Positions 1-8,377 of a DNA stretch of 64,000 nucleotides are shown here, piece after piece. The DNA is from Serratia fonticola. GTDB taxonomy: Bacteria; Pseudomonadota; Gammaproteobacteria; Enterobacterales; Enterobacteriaceae. The stretch is taken from positions 5,518,001 to 5,582,000 of the forward strand of contig NZ_CP011254.1 in the NCBI RefSeq assembly GCF_001006005.1, given 5' to 3'. The notes under the pieces are model-generated. The model was not told the DNA's origin and searched no databases. It saw only the letters and a list, made by a program, of their open reading frames with translations. How positions within the stretch are numbered: position 1 is the first letter of the stretch; the number at the start of each line of letters is the position of its first letter. Both the position numbers and the translations under genes were made by a program.

Positions 1-318
1 GTCCTGCGCGGTGTCGGTTTTTGGCAGACGGACGATATCCGCTCCGCCACGCACTACCGCTTGCAGATCCGCCAGACCATAGGCCGAGTCCAGGGCGTTG
101 ACGCGCACAATGGTTTCTACTTCCTGATACAGCGGGTGTTGCAGCGCGTGATACACCAGGCGACGGGCCGCGTCTTTCTCCCGCAGGATCACCGAGTCTT
201 CCAGATCGAACATCAACGCATCGGCCTGATAGATAAAGGCGTTGCTGACCATGGCGGCATTCGCCCCCGGCACGAATAGCATGCTGCGGCGCATGCGGTG
301 TTTATTCAGCGTTTTCAC
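1..318 (-). CDS. citE: Citrate lyase beta subunit CitE (partial, 3' end outside window)
   Basis: CitE is the citryl-CoA lyase subunit of cytoplasmic citrate lyase and releases acetyl-CoA and oxaloacetate from the citryl thioester. Only the first 106 codons are visible; the frame runs off base 1. The N-terminal [11 protein letters not shown] segment and the following [11 protein letters not shown] are hallmarks of the CitE/HpcH aldolase fold. I chose the GTG at 316-318 because GGGAGG lies about seven bases upstream; the next ATG (HRMRRS) has no comparable site. The start overlaps the end of citD by 17 bases, so translation is probably coupled. Family assignment is firm; completeness of the gene cannot be judged. 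Confidence 0.93.
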   Translation of the reverse strand, partial: MKTLNKHRMRRSMLFVPGANAAMVSNAFIYQADALMFDLEDSVILREKDAARRLVYHALQHPLYQEVETIVRVNALDSAYGLADLQAVVRGGADIVRLPKTDTAQD

Positions 319-613
319 GGCGTTCCTCCCAAGGCAGCGCGGCGGTTTCGCTGGCACGCATCAGCGCGGTTTCCAGCCGTGCACGCAGCACACAGTCCAG
401 TGCGCCTTTATCGTCGACAATCACCTGCACCGGCGGCACGTCGTACTGCTGCAAAACCTGCAACAAGGTGTGGCGGATGGCATCGCCGAACTGTTTTTCC
501 ACGCTGCTGGCAATCAGCAGATCGTGTTCCGGGCCTTCTGCTGGCGCGATACGGACCATGACATCGCTGGATTCCAGCGTGCCGGCCATTGCTTCTCGGA
601 TTATTTTCATCAT
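302..613 (-). CDS. citD: Citrate lyase acyl carrier protein CitD (gamma subunit)
   Basis: CitD carries the 2'-(5''-phosphoribosyl)-3'-dephospho-CoA prosthetic group to which acetyl and citryl groups are bound during citrate cleavage. The 103-residue length is normal. The N-terminal AGTLESSD motif holds the serine that, in characterised CitD proteins, receives the prosthetic group. Two adjacent ATG codons (611-613 and 608-610) are possible starts; AGGTGA lies just before them and suits the second better. The first overlaps the citC stop as ATGA. Gene order citC-citD-citE is the standard enterobacterial one, and the operon presumably continues with citF, X and G beyond the window. Confidence 0.93.
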   Translation of the reverse strand: MMKIIREAMAGTLESSDVMVRIAPAEGPEHDLLIASSVEKQFGDAIRHTLLQVLQQYDVPPVQVIVDDKGALDCVLRARLETALMRASETAALPWEERRENAE

Positions 614-1680
614 TCACCTGATTGTGCGGACTCAAATTCTTGCGGTACTGGCTTGGCCCGGCGCTGTGCCTGCAGATCCTGCAGGTAGTACAGCGTGTCT
701 TTCGGCACCAGAGGCGCGGCGGCGTGGAAGTCTCCCGCAGCCAGCAACTTGCGCACCCAGGAGGCAGAGATCGCCGTGCCCTGGTACTGCAAGCGCTCAA
801 TTTCCACCAGATCGATCGGTGGGCTAGGCAGCGCCGGAGTTTCCAGCCAATAACGCATGTCGCGGTTGTATTTCGCCGTTACGGCGCAGAACGGTTCGTT
901 GCCGACAAATCGATGCGTGATGCCCAACGCGGGAGCCAGATACTGGCGGAAGATTTTCAGATCGATTTCGGTGTAACAGTCGTCGGCAACCCCCTGCTCT
1001 TTAATGAAGTAGCAAGGGAAAGTGGCACGGGAGATCACGTATTGTGACCCCTCATGCACCGTCAGATTGGTGATCCCCTCGGTGCCCTTCAGTACCAGAT
1101 CGCGGCGATCGTCATACGGGAAGCGCGAGGTGTTTTCTTTCACTAGGAACAGATGCAGCCAGTCACAGCGGGCGGCGGCTTCCCGCACCAGATATTGATG
1201 GCCACGGGTAAAGGGGTTGGCATTCATCACGATGCTGCCAATGGTGTCTCCCGGCTGGCGCTCGCTGGCCAGTTGCGCAGCGTAACGCTTCAGGCGGCAC
1301 GGGCTGTTCTCCATCAGCACCACGATGCCGGGCACGCTGGCAATCGGGTAAAAGCCACACTGGCGAAACAGCGCCTCATTCTGCACTTTGGTATAGATAA
1401 ACAGCTGGGTGTGATGGCGCTCATAGGCCAGATTCACCAGTTCGGTCGCCAATGATAACGCCAAGCCTTCACCGCGCATTTGCGGGCTGATGGCCACGCA
1501 TTTGATAATATTTTCGGCGATACCTCCGCAGGCAACCAATTGCTCGCCCTGGGTCACGGTGATAAAAACTTCGACCGTGGTATCAATATTCAGATCGTTA
1601 CTACGCAAAAAAGCATTAATTGCCGCTATATTTTTGTGATCCGATCTCTTCACCCGATTAAATACGGTATCGCCCAACAT
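610..1680 (-). CDS. citC: [Citrate (pro-3S)-lyase] ligase CitC
   Basis: CitC acetylates the thiol of the CitD prosthetic group with ATP and acetate, which activates citrate lyase. The N-terminal part (roughly residues 20-130) resembles a GNAT acetyltransferase fold. The C-terminal part is a nucleotidyltransferase-type domain with the [14 protein letters not shown] segment of CitC proteins. The open frame extends to 1713, but I place the start at the ATG 1678-1680 ([10 protein letters not shown]) because GAGAG precedes it at a suitable distance; this gives about 356 residues, the usual size. It is the first gene of the leftward cit operon, divergent from the dpiA-like regulator. Confidence 0.93.
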   Translation of the reverse strand: MLGDTVFNRVKRSDHKNIAAINAFLRSNDLNIDTTVEVFITVTQGEQLVACGGIAENIIKCVAISPQMRGEGLALSLATELVNLAYERHHTQLFIYTKVQNEALFRQCGFYPIASVPGIVVLMENSPCRLKRYAAQLASERQPGDTIGSIVMNANPFTRGHQYLVREAAARCDWLHLFLVKENTSRFPYDDRRDLVLKGTEGITNLTVHEGSQYVISRATFPCYFIKEQGVADDCYTEIDLKIFRQYLAPALGITHRFVGNEPFCAVTAKYNRDMRYWLETPALPSPPIDLVEIERLQYQGTAISASWVRKLLAAGDFHAAAPLVPKDTLYYLQDLQAQRRAKPVPQEFESAQSGE

Positions 1681-2003
1681 GTCAGTCTCTCTAAAATAAC
1701 TTATCAATAACATTTGAAATACAAAATCCCATTAGGGTTAACATTAAGGTGTAATAAAAACCTTAAAAACCATCGAGTTGAAATGGTCTATAACGCGAAC
1801 GGGGTATTTAATGGCGCCATGTTAAACACAAATAACGCCCTGATTATTGACCTATTTCACAATCTACCCGCAGTAAATAAGTTGTTTAATGGTTTTTATT
1901 TACTTAATTATTTTTATAGTTTTTATTAGCGACATAGTGTTTAATTAAATAACCATCTCGCTGAGATTTAATTAGCAGCATAATTAAGCAACGGGGAATT
2001 AAC
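1681..2003. promoter_or_regulatory. AT-rich divergent control region between citC and dpiA
   Basis: This gap of about 320 bases separates two divergent genes and is far more AT-rich than its surroundings. It contains TTTAATTAAA at 1940-1949 and ATTTAATTA at 1966-1974. CitB/DpiA-type regulators are known to bind AT-rich DNA in the corresponding citrate operon control regions, so these are plausible binding sites. That is inference; no site was tested and no remnant of a sensor-kinase gene is visible here. Confidence 0.55.
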
Positions 2004-2690
2004 ATGGAGTGGCTAAATATTCTGATTGTTGAGGATGAAACGCCGTTGGCAGAAATGCATGCGGAATTCATCAAGCAGAATGGCGGATGCCGGCAGATTT
2101 GGCTGGCGGGCACCCTGGCACAGGCACGCACGATGACCGAGCGTTTCAAACCCGACCTGATCCTGTTGGATAATTTCCTGCCGGATGGCCAGGGCATAGA
2201 ACTGCTGCGCGAGCTGACGCTACAAGGCTACGGCGGTGGCATTGTGTTTATCACCGCCGCCAGCGATATGGACACCGTGGCCGAAGCGCTGCGCTATGGC
2301 GTGTTCGATTACCTGATCAAACCCCTGGCCTATGACCGGCTGGCGCAAACCCTGCAGCGCTTTAGCCAACGGCGCGAAGCGCTGAAAGACAAGGCGCGGG
2401 TCAACCAACGCCGCATTGATGAAATGTTCAACACCTACGCCCGCGGCGGCGATCAGACCGCGTTGCCCACCGGCATTGATGAGCTGACGCTGATGAAGAT
2501 CCGCGATTTGTTCGAAGATCCGCAGGTGCGTCATACGGCGGAAAGCGTGGCACAACAGATTGGACTGAGCCGCACCACCGCCCGGCGTTATCTGGAGTTT
2601 TTCAGCGCCAACGATCAATTAGTTGCAGAGATTATTTACGGCAAAGTGGGCAGACCCCAGCGGATCTATCGTTCTGCAAGCAATGGCTAA
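2004..2690 (+). CDS. dpiA: Citrate-responsive response regulator, CitB/DpiA family
   Basis: This is a two-component response regulator of the CitB/DpiA/DcuR family, 228 residues. An N-terminal receiver domain has the acidic pair (residues 10-11), the likely phosphoacceptor Asp56 in LILLDNFLPDG and Lys near 107 (LIKPLAY). A C-terminal helix-turn-helix lies near residues 180-205 (ESVAQQIGLSRTTARRYLEFF region). Its position divergent from citC indicates control of citrate fermentation genes. In E. coli and Klebsiella the partner kinase CitA/DpiB is encoded next to it, usually just upstream. Here no kinase gene lies on either side, so the regulator is an orphan in this window. Confidence 0.9.
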   Translation: MEWLNILIVEDETPLAEMHAEFIKQNGGCRQIWLAGTLAQARTMTERFKPDLILLDNFLPDGQGIELLRELTLQGYGGGIVFITAASDMDTVAEALRYGVFDYLIKPLAYDRLAQTLQRFSQRREALKDKARVNQRRIDEMFNTYARGGDQTALPTGIDELTLMKIRDLFEDPQVRHTAESVAQQIGLSRTTARRYLEFFSANDQLVAEIIYGKVGRPQRIYRSASNG

Positions 2691-2766
2691 ATAGGAGCGC
2701 CCAACATACAGTGATGTAGTGGACTGCTCCTGGAGGCTGTCGAACCTGTTTGGTGAACTTGCACTA

Positions 2767-3750
2767 TCACTGCAACGGCTTGTTCTGCCGTAAGAAACGC
2801 AATGCCGGGACTTTTGCACCTTTGACAAAGATAAACGCCAGCAGTAACGATCCCCACAGTGCCATGGTGATATAGCTACTGACTCCCATGATATTTAGCC
2901 CGCTCTCCAGCATTTGCAACAGGAACAGCGCTAGCACAATGCCGAACACCTTACCAAATCCACCATCAGGATTTACCCCGCCTAATACCGTCGCCAGGAT
3001 AGTGATAAGCAACAGTGACTCGCCGTAAGAGGCTTTGGCCGAGTTGAGCTTCGACATCATCAGCAACGCCGCGACGGCGCACAGTAACGAGGAAATGACA
3101 TAGACCCAAATCAGCGTGCGGCGGGTGTTAATCCCAGAGTAAAAGGTGGCTTTCTCGTTGGAGCCGGACAGGTATATCTGACGACCCAGCGGGGTCTTGG
3201 CCAACATAAGCCAAAGCAGCAATGCCACCACGGCAAACAGGTAAAGCGGGACTGGAACCCCGAGAAAATAGCTGCGGTCCAATGCCAGTACATAGCTCGG
3301 AAAGTTAGAAATCGCCGAGCCTTTGGAGATCAGCACATTTATCCCTTTGAGCAAGGTCATGATGCCCAGTGTCGCCAGAATTGGGGACACCCGAACCACC
3401 GAGATAAGCACCCCATTGATGATCCCCACCACCAAGGCAACCGAAACCCCCGCCAACAGCATCACTATCAATGAACTGAACGTTGGCTCAAGATGGGTAC
3501 ACACCCAGGCCATCACCAGCGCACTGGCGTTCGCAGTGGCAATGATGGATAAGTTGATGCCACCGGTCAGCATGGTGATCGCCATTGCCAACGTCAATAT
3601 CCCCGCGACGGGGATTTGTGAGGCGATGGATTGGAAATTGGCCGCAGACCAGAATACCTGTGGGATCAGCACACTGAACACGCCCGCTACCAGCACCAGC
3701 AGTGCCACCAACCAGCGCTCGGTATGATCGCGTTGAGTTGTTTTCGACAT
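2767..3750 (-). CDS. CUT2 (ribose-type) ABC transporter permease, second copy
   Basis: Integral membrane permease of 327 residues in the RbsC/BPD_transp_2 family. Hydrophobic segments run through its length. The ITMLTGGINLSI stretch and the late LGGVNPDGGFG region are typical of ribose/galactose-type permeases, where the second glycine-rich motif faces the ATPase. It is the last gene of a leftward four-gene cluster and starts two bases after the stop of the first permease. It presumably pairs with that protein as a heterodimeric channel. The sugar cannot be read from the sequence. Confidence 0.88.
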   Translation of the reverse strand: MSKTTQRDHTERWLVALLVLVAGVFSVLIPQVFWSAANFQSIASQIPVAGILTLAMAITMLTGGINLSIIATANASALVMAWVCTHLEPTFSSLIVMLLAGVSVALVVGIINGVLISVVRVSPILATLGIMTLLKGINVLISKGSAISNFPSYVLALDRSYFLGVPVPLYLFAVVALLLWLMLAKTPLGRQIYLSGSNEKATFYSGINTRRTLIWVYVISSLLCAVAALLMMSKLNSAKASYGESLLLITILATVLGGVNPDGGFGKVFGIVLALFLLQMLESGLNIMGVSSYITMALWGSLLLAFIFVKGAKVPALRFLRQNKPLQ

Positions 3751-3752
3751 GG

Positions 3753-4775
3753 TTATATCCCTACCTTATGACGTTGGCCCCAGGCAGTCACACTGATACT
3801 GATGACTATCACCAGACCGATCACCACGCTATGCCAGTAAGACGAAATACCCAGTAAATTCAAACCATTTTGCAATATTGCCAGCAAGATCACTCCGAGC
3901 AGAGTGCCGGTTAGGGTTCCCCGCCCACCGACAATACTGGTTCCGCCCAACACCACCGCCGCCAGCACGGTGAGTTCATAACCGAGCAACGAGTCCGGTG
4001 CCACCGTCAAGACGGTATAGGACTGCACCACACCGGCGATACCGGATAAAAACCCCATATAGCCATAAACAAACAGTTGCAGCTTTACAATGCTGAACCC
4101 CATACGGGATGCCGCTTCCTGATTACCGCCCAACGCATAAATTTGCCGGCCAATGCTGGTGCGTGTCATCACCAAAGCAGTGACAATAATCGTCGCCAGC
4201 AAGGTCAAAATGGGCAGCGAAAGGCCATAGTCATAGCCGTCAGCGGCGGTGAAGGAGAACAGCATTGGCCCATGTTCGAACCATTCCGGATAGGTATACA
4301 GCCAGACACCCCGGCTGAGATACAGCAGCAACCCGTAGAAGATATTCAGCGTGGAAATGGTAATAATGATGGACGGCACCCGCAGGCGATTAACCAATAG
4401 CGCATTGATCAACCCCAGCAACAAGCCGATGCCTCCTGCCAACGCGAAAGCCACCGGGAAATTACCACCAAACTTCACAATGAATGTCACCATGACATAT
4501 TGCGAGATAATGGTCATCGCCGGGAATGAAATGTCAATGCCGCCAGAAATCAAAACGATAAAAAAACCACAAGCCAAAATGGTCAGCATGGCGTAGTTAT
4601 TTATCAAATCATAAATATTGGCGAGCGTCAGAAATTCTGGGCTGGTGAAAGCAAGATAAGTCGAAATAATCAATATGGTAAAAGCCAACATAACTTCGTG
4701 GCGTTTCAGATGCTCTTTATTAAATAAACCTGTTTTGCCTACATCAGGCTTATTGAGTGCATGGGGATTAGCCAT
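3753..4775 (-). CDS. CUT2 (ribose-type) ABC transporter permease, first copy
   Basis: RbsC-family inner membrane permease of 340 residues. The SGGIDISFPAM motif after the second hydrophobic segment and VLGGTSIVGGRG near residue 280 are the two conserved motifs of CUT2 permeases. Its ATG overlaps the end of the ATP-binding protein gene by eight bases, so translation is likely coupled. Two different permease genes in one cluster, rather than one homodimeric RbsC, resembles Lsr and YtfT/YjfF-type systems. The substrate is unknown. Confidence 0.88.
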   Translation of the reverse strand: MANPHALNKPDVGKTGLFNKEHLKRHEVMLAFTILIISTYLAFTSPEFLTLANIYDLINNYAMLTILACGFFIVLISGGIDISFPAMTIISQYVMVTFIVKFGGNFPVAFALAGGIGLLLGLINALLVNRLRVPSIIITISTLNIFYGLLLYLSRGVWLYTYPEWFEHGPMLFSFTAADGYDYGLSLPILTLLATIIVTALVMTRTSIGRQIYALGGNQEAASRMGFSIVKLQLFVYGYMGFLSGIAGVVQSYTVLTVAPDSLLGYELTVLAAVVLGGTSIVGGRGTLTGTLLGVILLAILQNGLNLLGISSYWHSVVIGLVIVISISVTAWGQRHKVGI

Positions 4776-6249
4776 TGACTACCTCCGCAATGGCAGCTTC
4801 GCTGCAGTTACTCGGCAAGAACTCCTGCACCAGCCGCCCGGACCGCATAACCAGAATACGGTGGCTGTTAAAGTAAGCTTCATCAATCTCATCACAAACC
4901 ATTAATACCGCAATCCCCCGCGCCGCCAATGCATTGATAATATTATAAATGCCTGCCTTGTTGGCGATGTCGACCCCGACGGTCGGCGAGTCGAGGATCA
5001 GTATTTGCGGGTCGGTTGCCAGCCATTTGGCGATGGCAATACGCTGGGCATTTCCACCGGATAACGTATTGACCGGCAGGTCGCTATTACCGATTTTGAT
5101 CGACAGATGTTTCACCATGTCTTCGACCAGTGTGTCGACTCGCTCGGCCCGCATCAGGTGAAAGGCATTTTTAAGCCGGTGTAATACCGTGGCACTGATA
5201 TTGTCGCGGATTGATTGCTCCATAATCAGCCCAGTGCTCATTCTGTCTTCCGAGACATAGCCCACACCAGCGGCAATGGCATCGCGGTTACTGGCGAACC
5301 GCATTGGCTTATCATTGATTCGAATGCTGCCCGACTCGGGTTTGGTTAAACCAAATAGACTGAGGCACAGCTCTGTGCGGCCAGACCCCAGCAAACCAAC
5401 CAGAGCGACAATTTCGCCAGGATGCAAAGCCAGTGAGATATCCTGATATTCGTTGCCGCGGGAAAGCGCTTCCACTGCCATCACGACCGGGCGTGCTTCG
5501 CTGTAAGGCGGTAGCACCTGAAAATCAAATTTCATATCCGTCATCAGCCAGGCCAGCCGTTGATTATCCACTTCAGCAGCGGGGTAGGTTCCAACCCACT
5601 GGCCATCTTTCAGGACGGTAATACGGTCTGAAATCTCCAGCACTTCGCTCAACCGGTGGCTCACAAATACCACGCAGATATTGCGTGATTTCAGCTCATG
5701 CACCACCCGTAGCAAGCCGTTAACTTCTTGCCGTGTCAGCGACGCGGTTGGTTCATCCATCACAATGAGGCGAGCATCTTGTGCCAGTGCACGGCAGATA
5801 GCGACTAATTGTTTCTGGGCGATGGATAAATTCTCAACCAATTCGTCCAGATTAAGGTGGGCATCAATGCTGTTAATAACGCGCTCGGCGGTCTCCCGCA
5901 TCTGACGTTTATTCACCCACATCTGATGGTGATAATGGTTCATGGCGATATTCTCAGCCACGGTCAGATTCGGGAATAAGGATAAATCCTGATAAATGAC
6001 CTGGATCCCCAGGCGGACAGACTCAATAGGGGTCAGGGTTGAATAGGTTTTGCCATCAATAATAATGGCGGCATCTCTATCGGGTTGGTAAACACCGGAG
6101 ATAATCTTGATCAGTGTTGATTTGCCACAACCGTTCTGCCCAGCGAGGCAATGTACCTCACCCGGCAACAGGGTCATAGCCACCTTATTCAGCGCCTTGA
6201 CGCCATAGAAGGTTTTACTGATATTTTCCAGGGTAATAAATGGCTGCAT
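4768..6249 (-). CDS. CUT2 sugar ABC transporter ATP-binding protein (two NBDs)
   Basis: RbsA/MglA-type protein of 493 residues with two fused nucleotide-binding domains. The first has a complete Walker A (GQNGCGKST, about residues 38-46) and Walker B (LIVMDEPTAS). The second has the degenerate P-loop GLLGSGRTE usual for this family, a canonical LSGGNAQR signature and LILDSPTVGVD. It energises import of the sugar captured by the binding protein encoded just upstream (74-base gap) through the two permeases encoded downstream. Confidence 0.92.
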   Translation of the reverse strand: MQPFITLENISKTFYGVKALNKVAMTLLPGEVHCLAGQNGCGKSTLIKIISGVYQPDRDAAIIIDGKTYSTLTPIESVRLGIQVIYQDLSLFPNLTVAENIAMNHYHHQMWVNKRQMRETAERVINSIDAHLNLDELVENLSIAQKQLVAICRALAQDARLIVMDEPTASLTRQEVNGLLRVVHELKSRNICVVFVSHRLSEVLEISDRITVLKDGQWVGTYPAAEVDNQRLAWLMTDMKFDFQVLPPYSEARPVVMAVEALSRGNEYQDISLALHPGEIVALVGLLGSGRTELCLSLFGLTKPESGSIRINDKPMRFASNRDAIAAGVGYVSEDRMSTGLIMEQSIRDNISATVLHRLKNAFHLMRAERVDTLVEDMVKHLSIKIGNSDLPVNTLSGGNAQRIAIAKWLATDPQILILDSPTVGVDIANKAGIYNIINALAARGIAVLMVCDEIDEAYFNSHRILVMRSGRLVQEFLPSNCSEAAIAEVVNG

Positions 6250-6323
6250 ACATCCTCTTACTCCAGGCGGGCATTGTTTACAGAGCCGAACAAGGTATCC
6301 GGCTCTGCGGTCATGCGGGGGAA

Positions 6324-7307
6324 TTAATACAGGGAATCCACGTTATCTTTGGTAACTCGCAGCACATTGTGGAACTGAATCAGGTGTTTATCCTGATCAA
6401 CCTCCGCTTTACCCACCCCTGGGATCTCCATGCCTGTTTCGATCTTCTCACCTTTAAGCACTTTGTCCGCAACGGCAGTCAGTGCATATCCAGCAGAACC
6501 TGGGTCATAAGTGACACCCATGGCGATATCACCACTTTTAATCAGCGAGGCTGCCTGAGAAGGGATCATCATGCCGAATACGTGGACATTGTTTTTCGCC
6601 CGTTTCTCTTTCACTGCGCGACCTGCACCAATTGGGCCTTGTGAACCGAAGGCCACAATACCTTTCAGGTCGCTATGTGCTTTCATCAGATCCAGTGTGG
6701 TGCGGCGTGAGTCATCAATGCTCTCGGCGACAGGCATACGGCTGGTCACTTCAAACATTTCCGGATAATGCTCTTTCTGGTATTTAACAAATAAATCTGC
6801 CCACAGGTTATGTTGTGGCACGGTCAGGCTACCGACATAAATGACATACCCTCCTTTGCCGCCCATCGCTTTTGCCATTTCTTCCACGTTGTCGGCGGCA
6901 AATTTGGCGTTATCGATGATTTCAATATCCCAGTTAGCGCTAGGCTGCCCTGGTGATTCATTGGTTAATACCACAATACCGGCGTCACGCGCTTTCTTGA
7001 ATACGGGTTCCAGCACATCGGCATCGTTCGGCACGATACTGATGGCACTGACTTTCTTGGCGATCAAATCTTCAATAATTTTAACCTGTTGTGGGGCGTC
7101 GGTACTGGATGGGCCAACTTGGTAGGCTTTGATACCCAGGTCTTTACCGGCACGTTCCACACCTTCACCCATGCGGTTGAACCAGGGCATTCCGGCGATT
7201 TTCGAAATATTGACGACTTCCACTTCTTGCGCCAATGCACCGCCCGAGCCCACCAGCATGCTGAACAGGCTGGCCGCCAATAACGTTTTCACACTCAATT
7301 TTTTCAT
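6324..7307 (-). CDS. Periplasmic sugar-binding protein, RbsB/LsrB-like
   Basis: Secreted solute-binding protein of 327 residues. The N-terminus is a signal peptide (KK start, hydrophobic core, likely cleavage after GALAQ near residue 27). The mature part is a periplasmic-binding-protein type I fold, with DAPQQVKIIEDLIAKKV and AISIVPNDADVLEPV typical of the RbsB/RhaS/LsrB group. It heads the leftward operon, so its own promoter should lie in 7308-7744. The ligand is unassigned: residues around MPWFNRMGEG and VLTNESPGQ would contact it, but I cannot match them to a known sugar. Confidence 0.88.
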   Translation of the reverse strand: MKKLSVKTLLAASLFSMLVGSGGALAQEVEVVNISKIAGMPWFNRMGEGVERAGKDLGIKAYQVGPSSTDAPQQVKIIEDLIAKKVSAISIVPNDADVLEPVFKKARDAGIVVLTNESPGQPSANWDIEIIDNAKFAADNVEEMAKAMGGKGGYVIYVGSLTVPQHNLWADLFVKYQKEHYPEMFEVTSRMPVAESIDDSRRTTLDLMKAHSDLKGIVAFGSQGPIGAGRAVKEKRAKNNVHVFGMMIPSQAASLIKSGDIAMGVTYDPGSAGYALTAVADKVLKGEKIETGMEIPGVGKAEVDQDKHLIQFHNVLRVTKDNVDSLY

Positions 7308-7744
7308 CTAACACTCCCGGATCTAATGTAGGTTGAGGCATAACCGCCAAATAGCGAGATAACACATTGGTATTATTTATATTTTATTGTTAGTGACGAT
7401 TTCCGGGGATGCCGATTTTACATCTGCACAACATTCCCGTAGAGGGACTCTACAGCCTCGATAGCGATTTCCCCCATATCTTTGAATGCTATTTATATGG
7501 ACAAACTTGCAACCTTCCCGGTTTGCGACGGGGGTCATGCTCCTGAGGGGATAAACGAGGCGAAATGCGTAAAAATAACCGTCAGGAAGGCAATAACAGC
7601 GCTGGTTACAGGGATACTCTGGGTCGATGCGGCAGGCCATTTTAATGCCAATCTGTTAACTCCCTTCCATTTTGCAGCGCAACAGTTGCCAGCCAGTGTT
7701 TTCCTGCGCATGATGCGGAAAATCTCACACTTTGTTACAGGCCT
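7308..7744. other. Divergent intergenic region, no convincing gene
   Basis: About 437 bases separate the binding-protein gene (leftward) from uhpA (rightward). Short open frames exist on both strands but none has a ribosome-binding site with a recognisable protein. The segment should hold the promoters of the ABC operon and of uhpA. On the minus strand around 7400-7500 an open stretch reads DMGEIAIEAVESLYGN, which could be a remnant of a LacI-type regulator; I cannot support this further. Confidence 0.4.
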
Positions 7745-8374
7745 ATGATTAACGTTGCGCTGATAGACGACCACGTGGTGGTTCGTTCCGGGTTTGCCCA
7801 GTTACTGTCGTTGGAAGAGGATATCCGTATCGTCGGCCAGTTCGACTCGGCAGCACAGGCATGGCCACACTTGCTGCGCGATCCGATCGACGTGGCGGTG
7901 CTGGATATCGCCATGCCGAACGAAAGTGGCCTTAGCCTGCTCCAGCGTTTACGCCAACAGCGTCCCACCTTTCGCGCCATCATTCTCAGCATCTATGACA
8001 CCAATGCCTTCGTGCAAAGCGCGATTGATGCCGGGGCCGGTGGTTATCTCACCAAACGCTGCGGCCCCCACGAATTGGTGCAGGCGGTTCGCGCTGTCAG
8101 CAGCGGCGGGCTTTACCTGTGCGCGGATGCCTTGCGCGCGCTGCGCCATACTCCGCAGCCACCGAAAGAATTGCAGGTACTCACCCCGCGCGAGAAAGAG
8201 ATCTTCGATCTGCTGGTCAACGGCCTGAGTGTGAAAACCATCGCCCAACAGTTGACCTTAAGCCATAAGACCGTGCAGGTGCACCGCGCCAATATTCTCG
8301 GCAAACTGCATTGCGACACTACCGTGGAACTAGTGCATTTCGCCCTGCAACATCAACTGCTTGCCGGGAGTTAG
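7745..8374 (+). CDS. uhpA: Response regulator UhpA
   Basis: NarL/LuxR-family response regulator of 209 residues. Receiver domain with Asp8-Asp9, phosphoacceptor Asp54 (AVLDIAMP) and the conserved Lys in YLTKRCGP; C-terminal LuxR helix-turn-helix at about 147-200 (TPREKEIFDLL, HKTVQVHRANIL). The opening VALIDDHVVVRSGFAQLL matches E. coli UhpA closely. Known role: when phosphorylated by UhpB it activates transport genes for hexose phosphates. Here the downstream transport genes are afuABC, not uhpT, so afuABC is the likely local target. uhpB follows with a three-base gap. Confidence 0.9.
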   Translation: MINVALIDDHVVVRSGFAQLLSLEEDIRIVGQFDSAAQAWPHLLRDPIDVAVLDIAMPNESGLSLLQRLRQQRPTFRAIILSIYDTNAFVQSAIDAGAGGYLTKRCGPHELVQAVRAVSSGGLYLCADALRALRHTPQPPKELQVLTPREKEIFDLLVNGLSVKTIAQQLTLSHKTVQVHRANILGKLHCDTTVELVHFALQHQLLAGS

Positions 8375-8377
8375 CCG

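Noticed and set aside
7377..7774. Open frames between the sugar-binding-protein gene and uhpA
   Set aside because: Overlapping frames on both strands without support; best read as a divergent promoter region.
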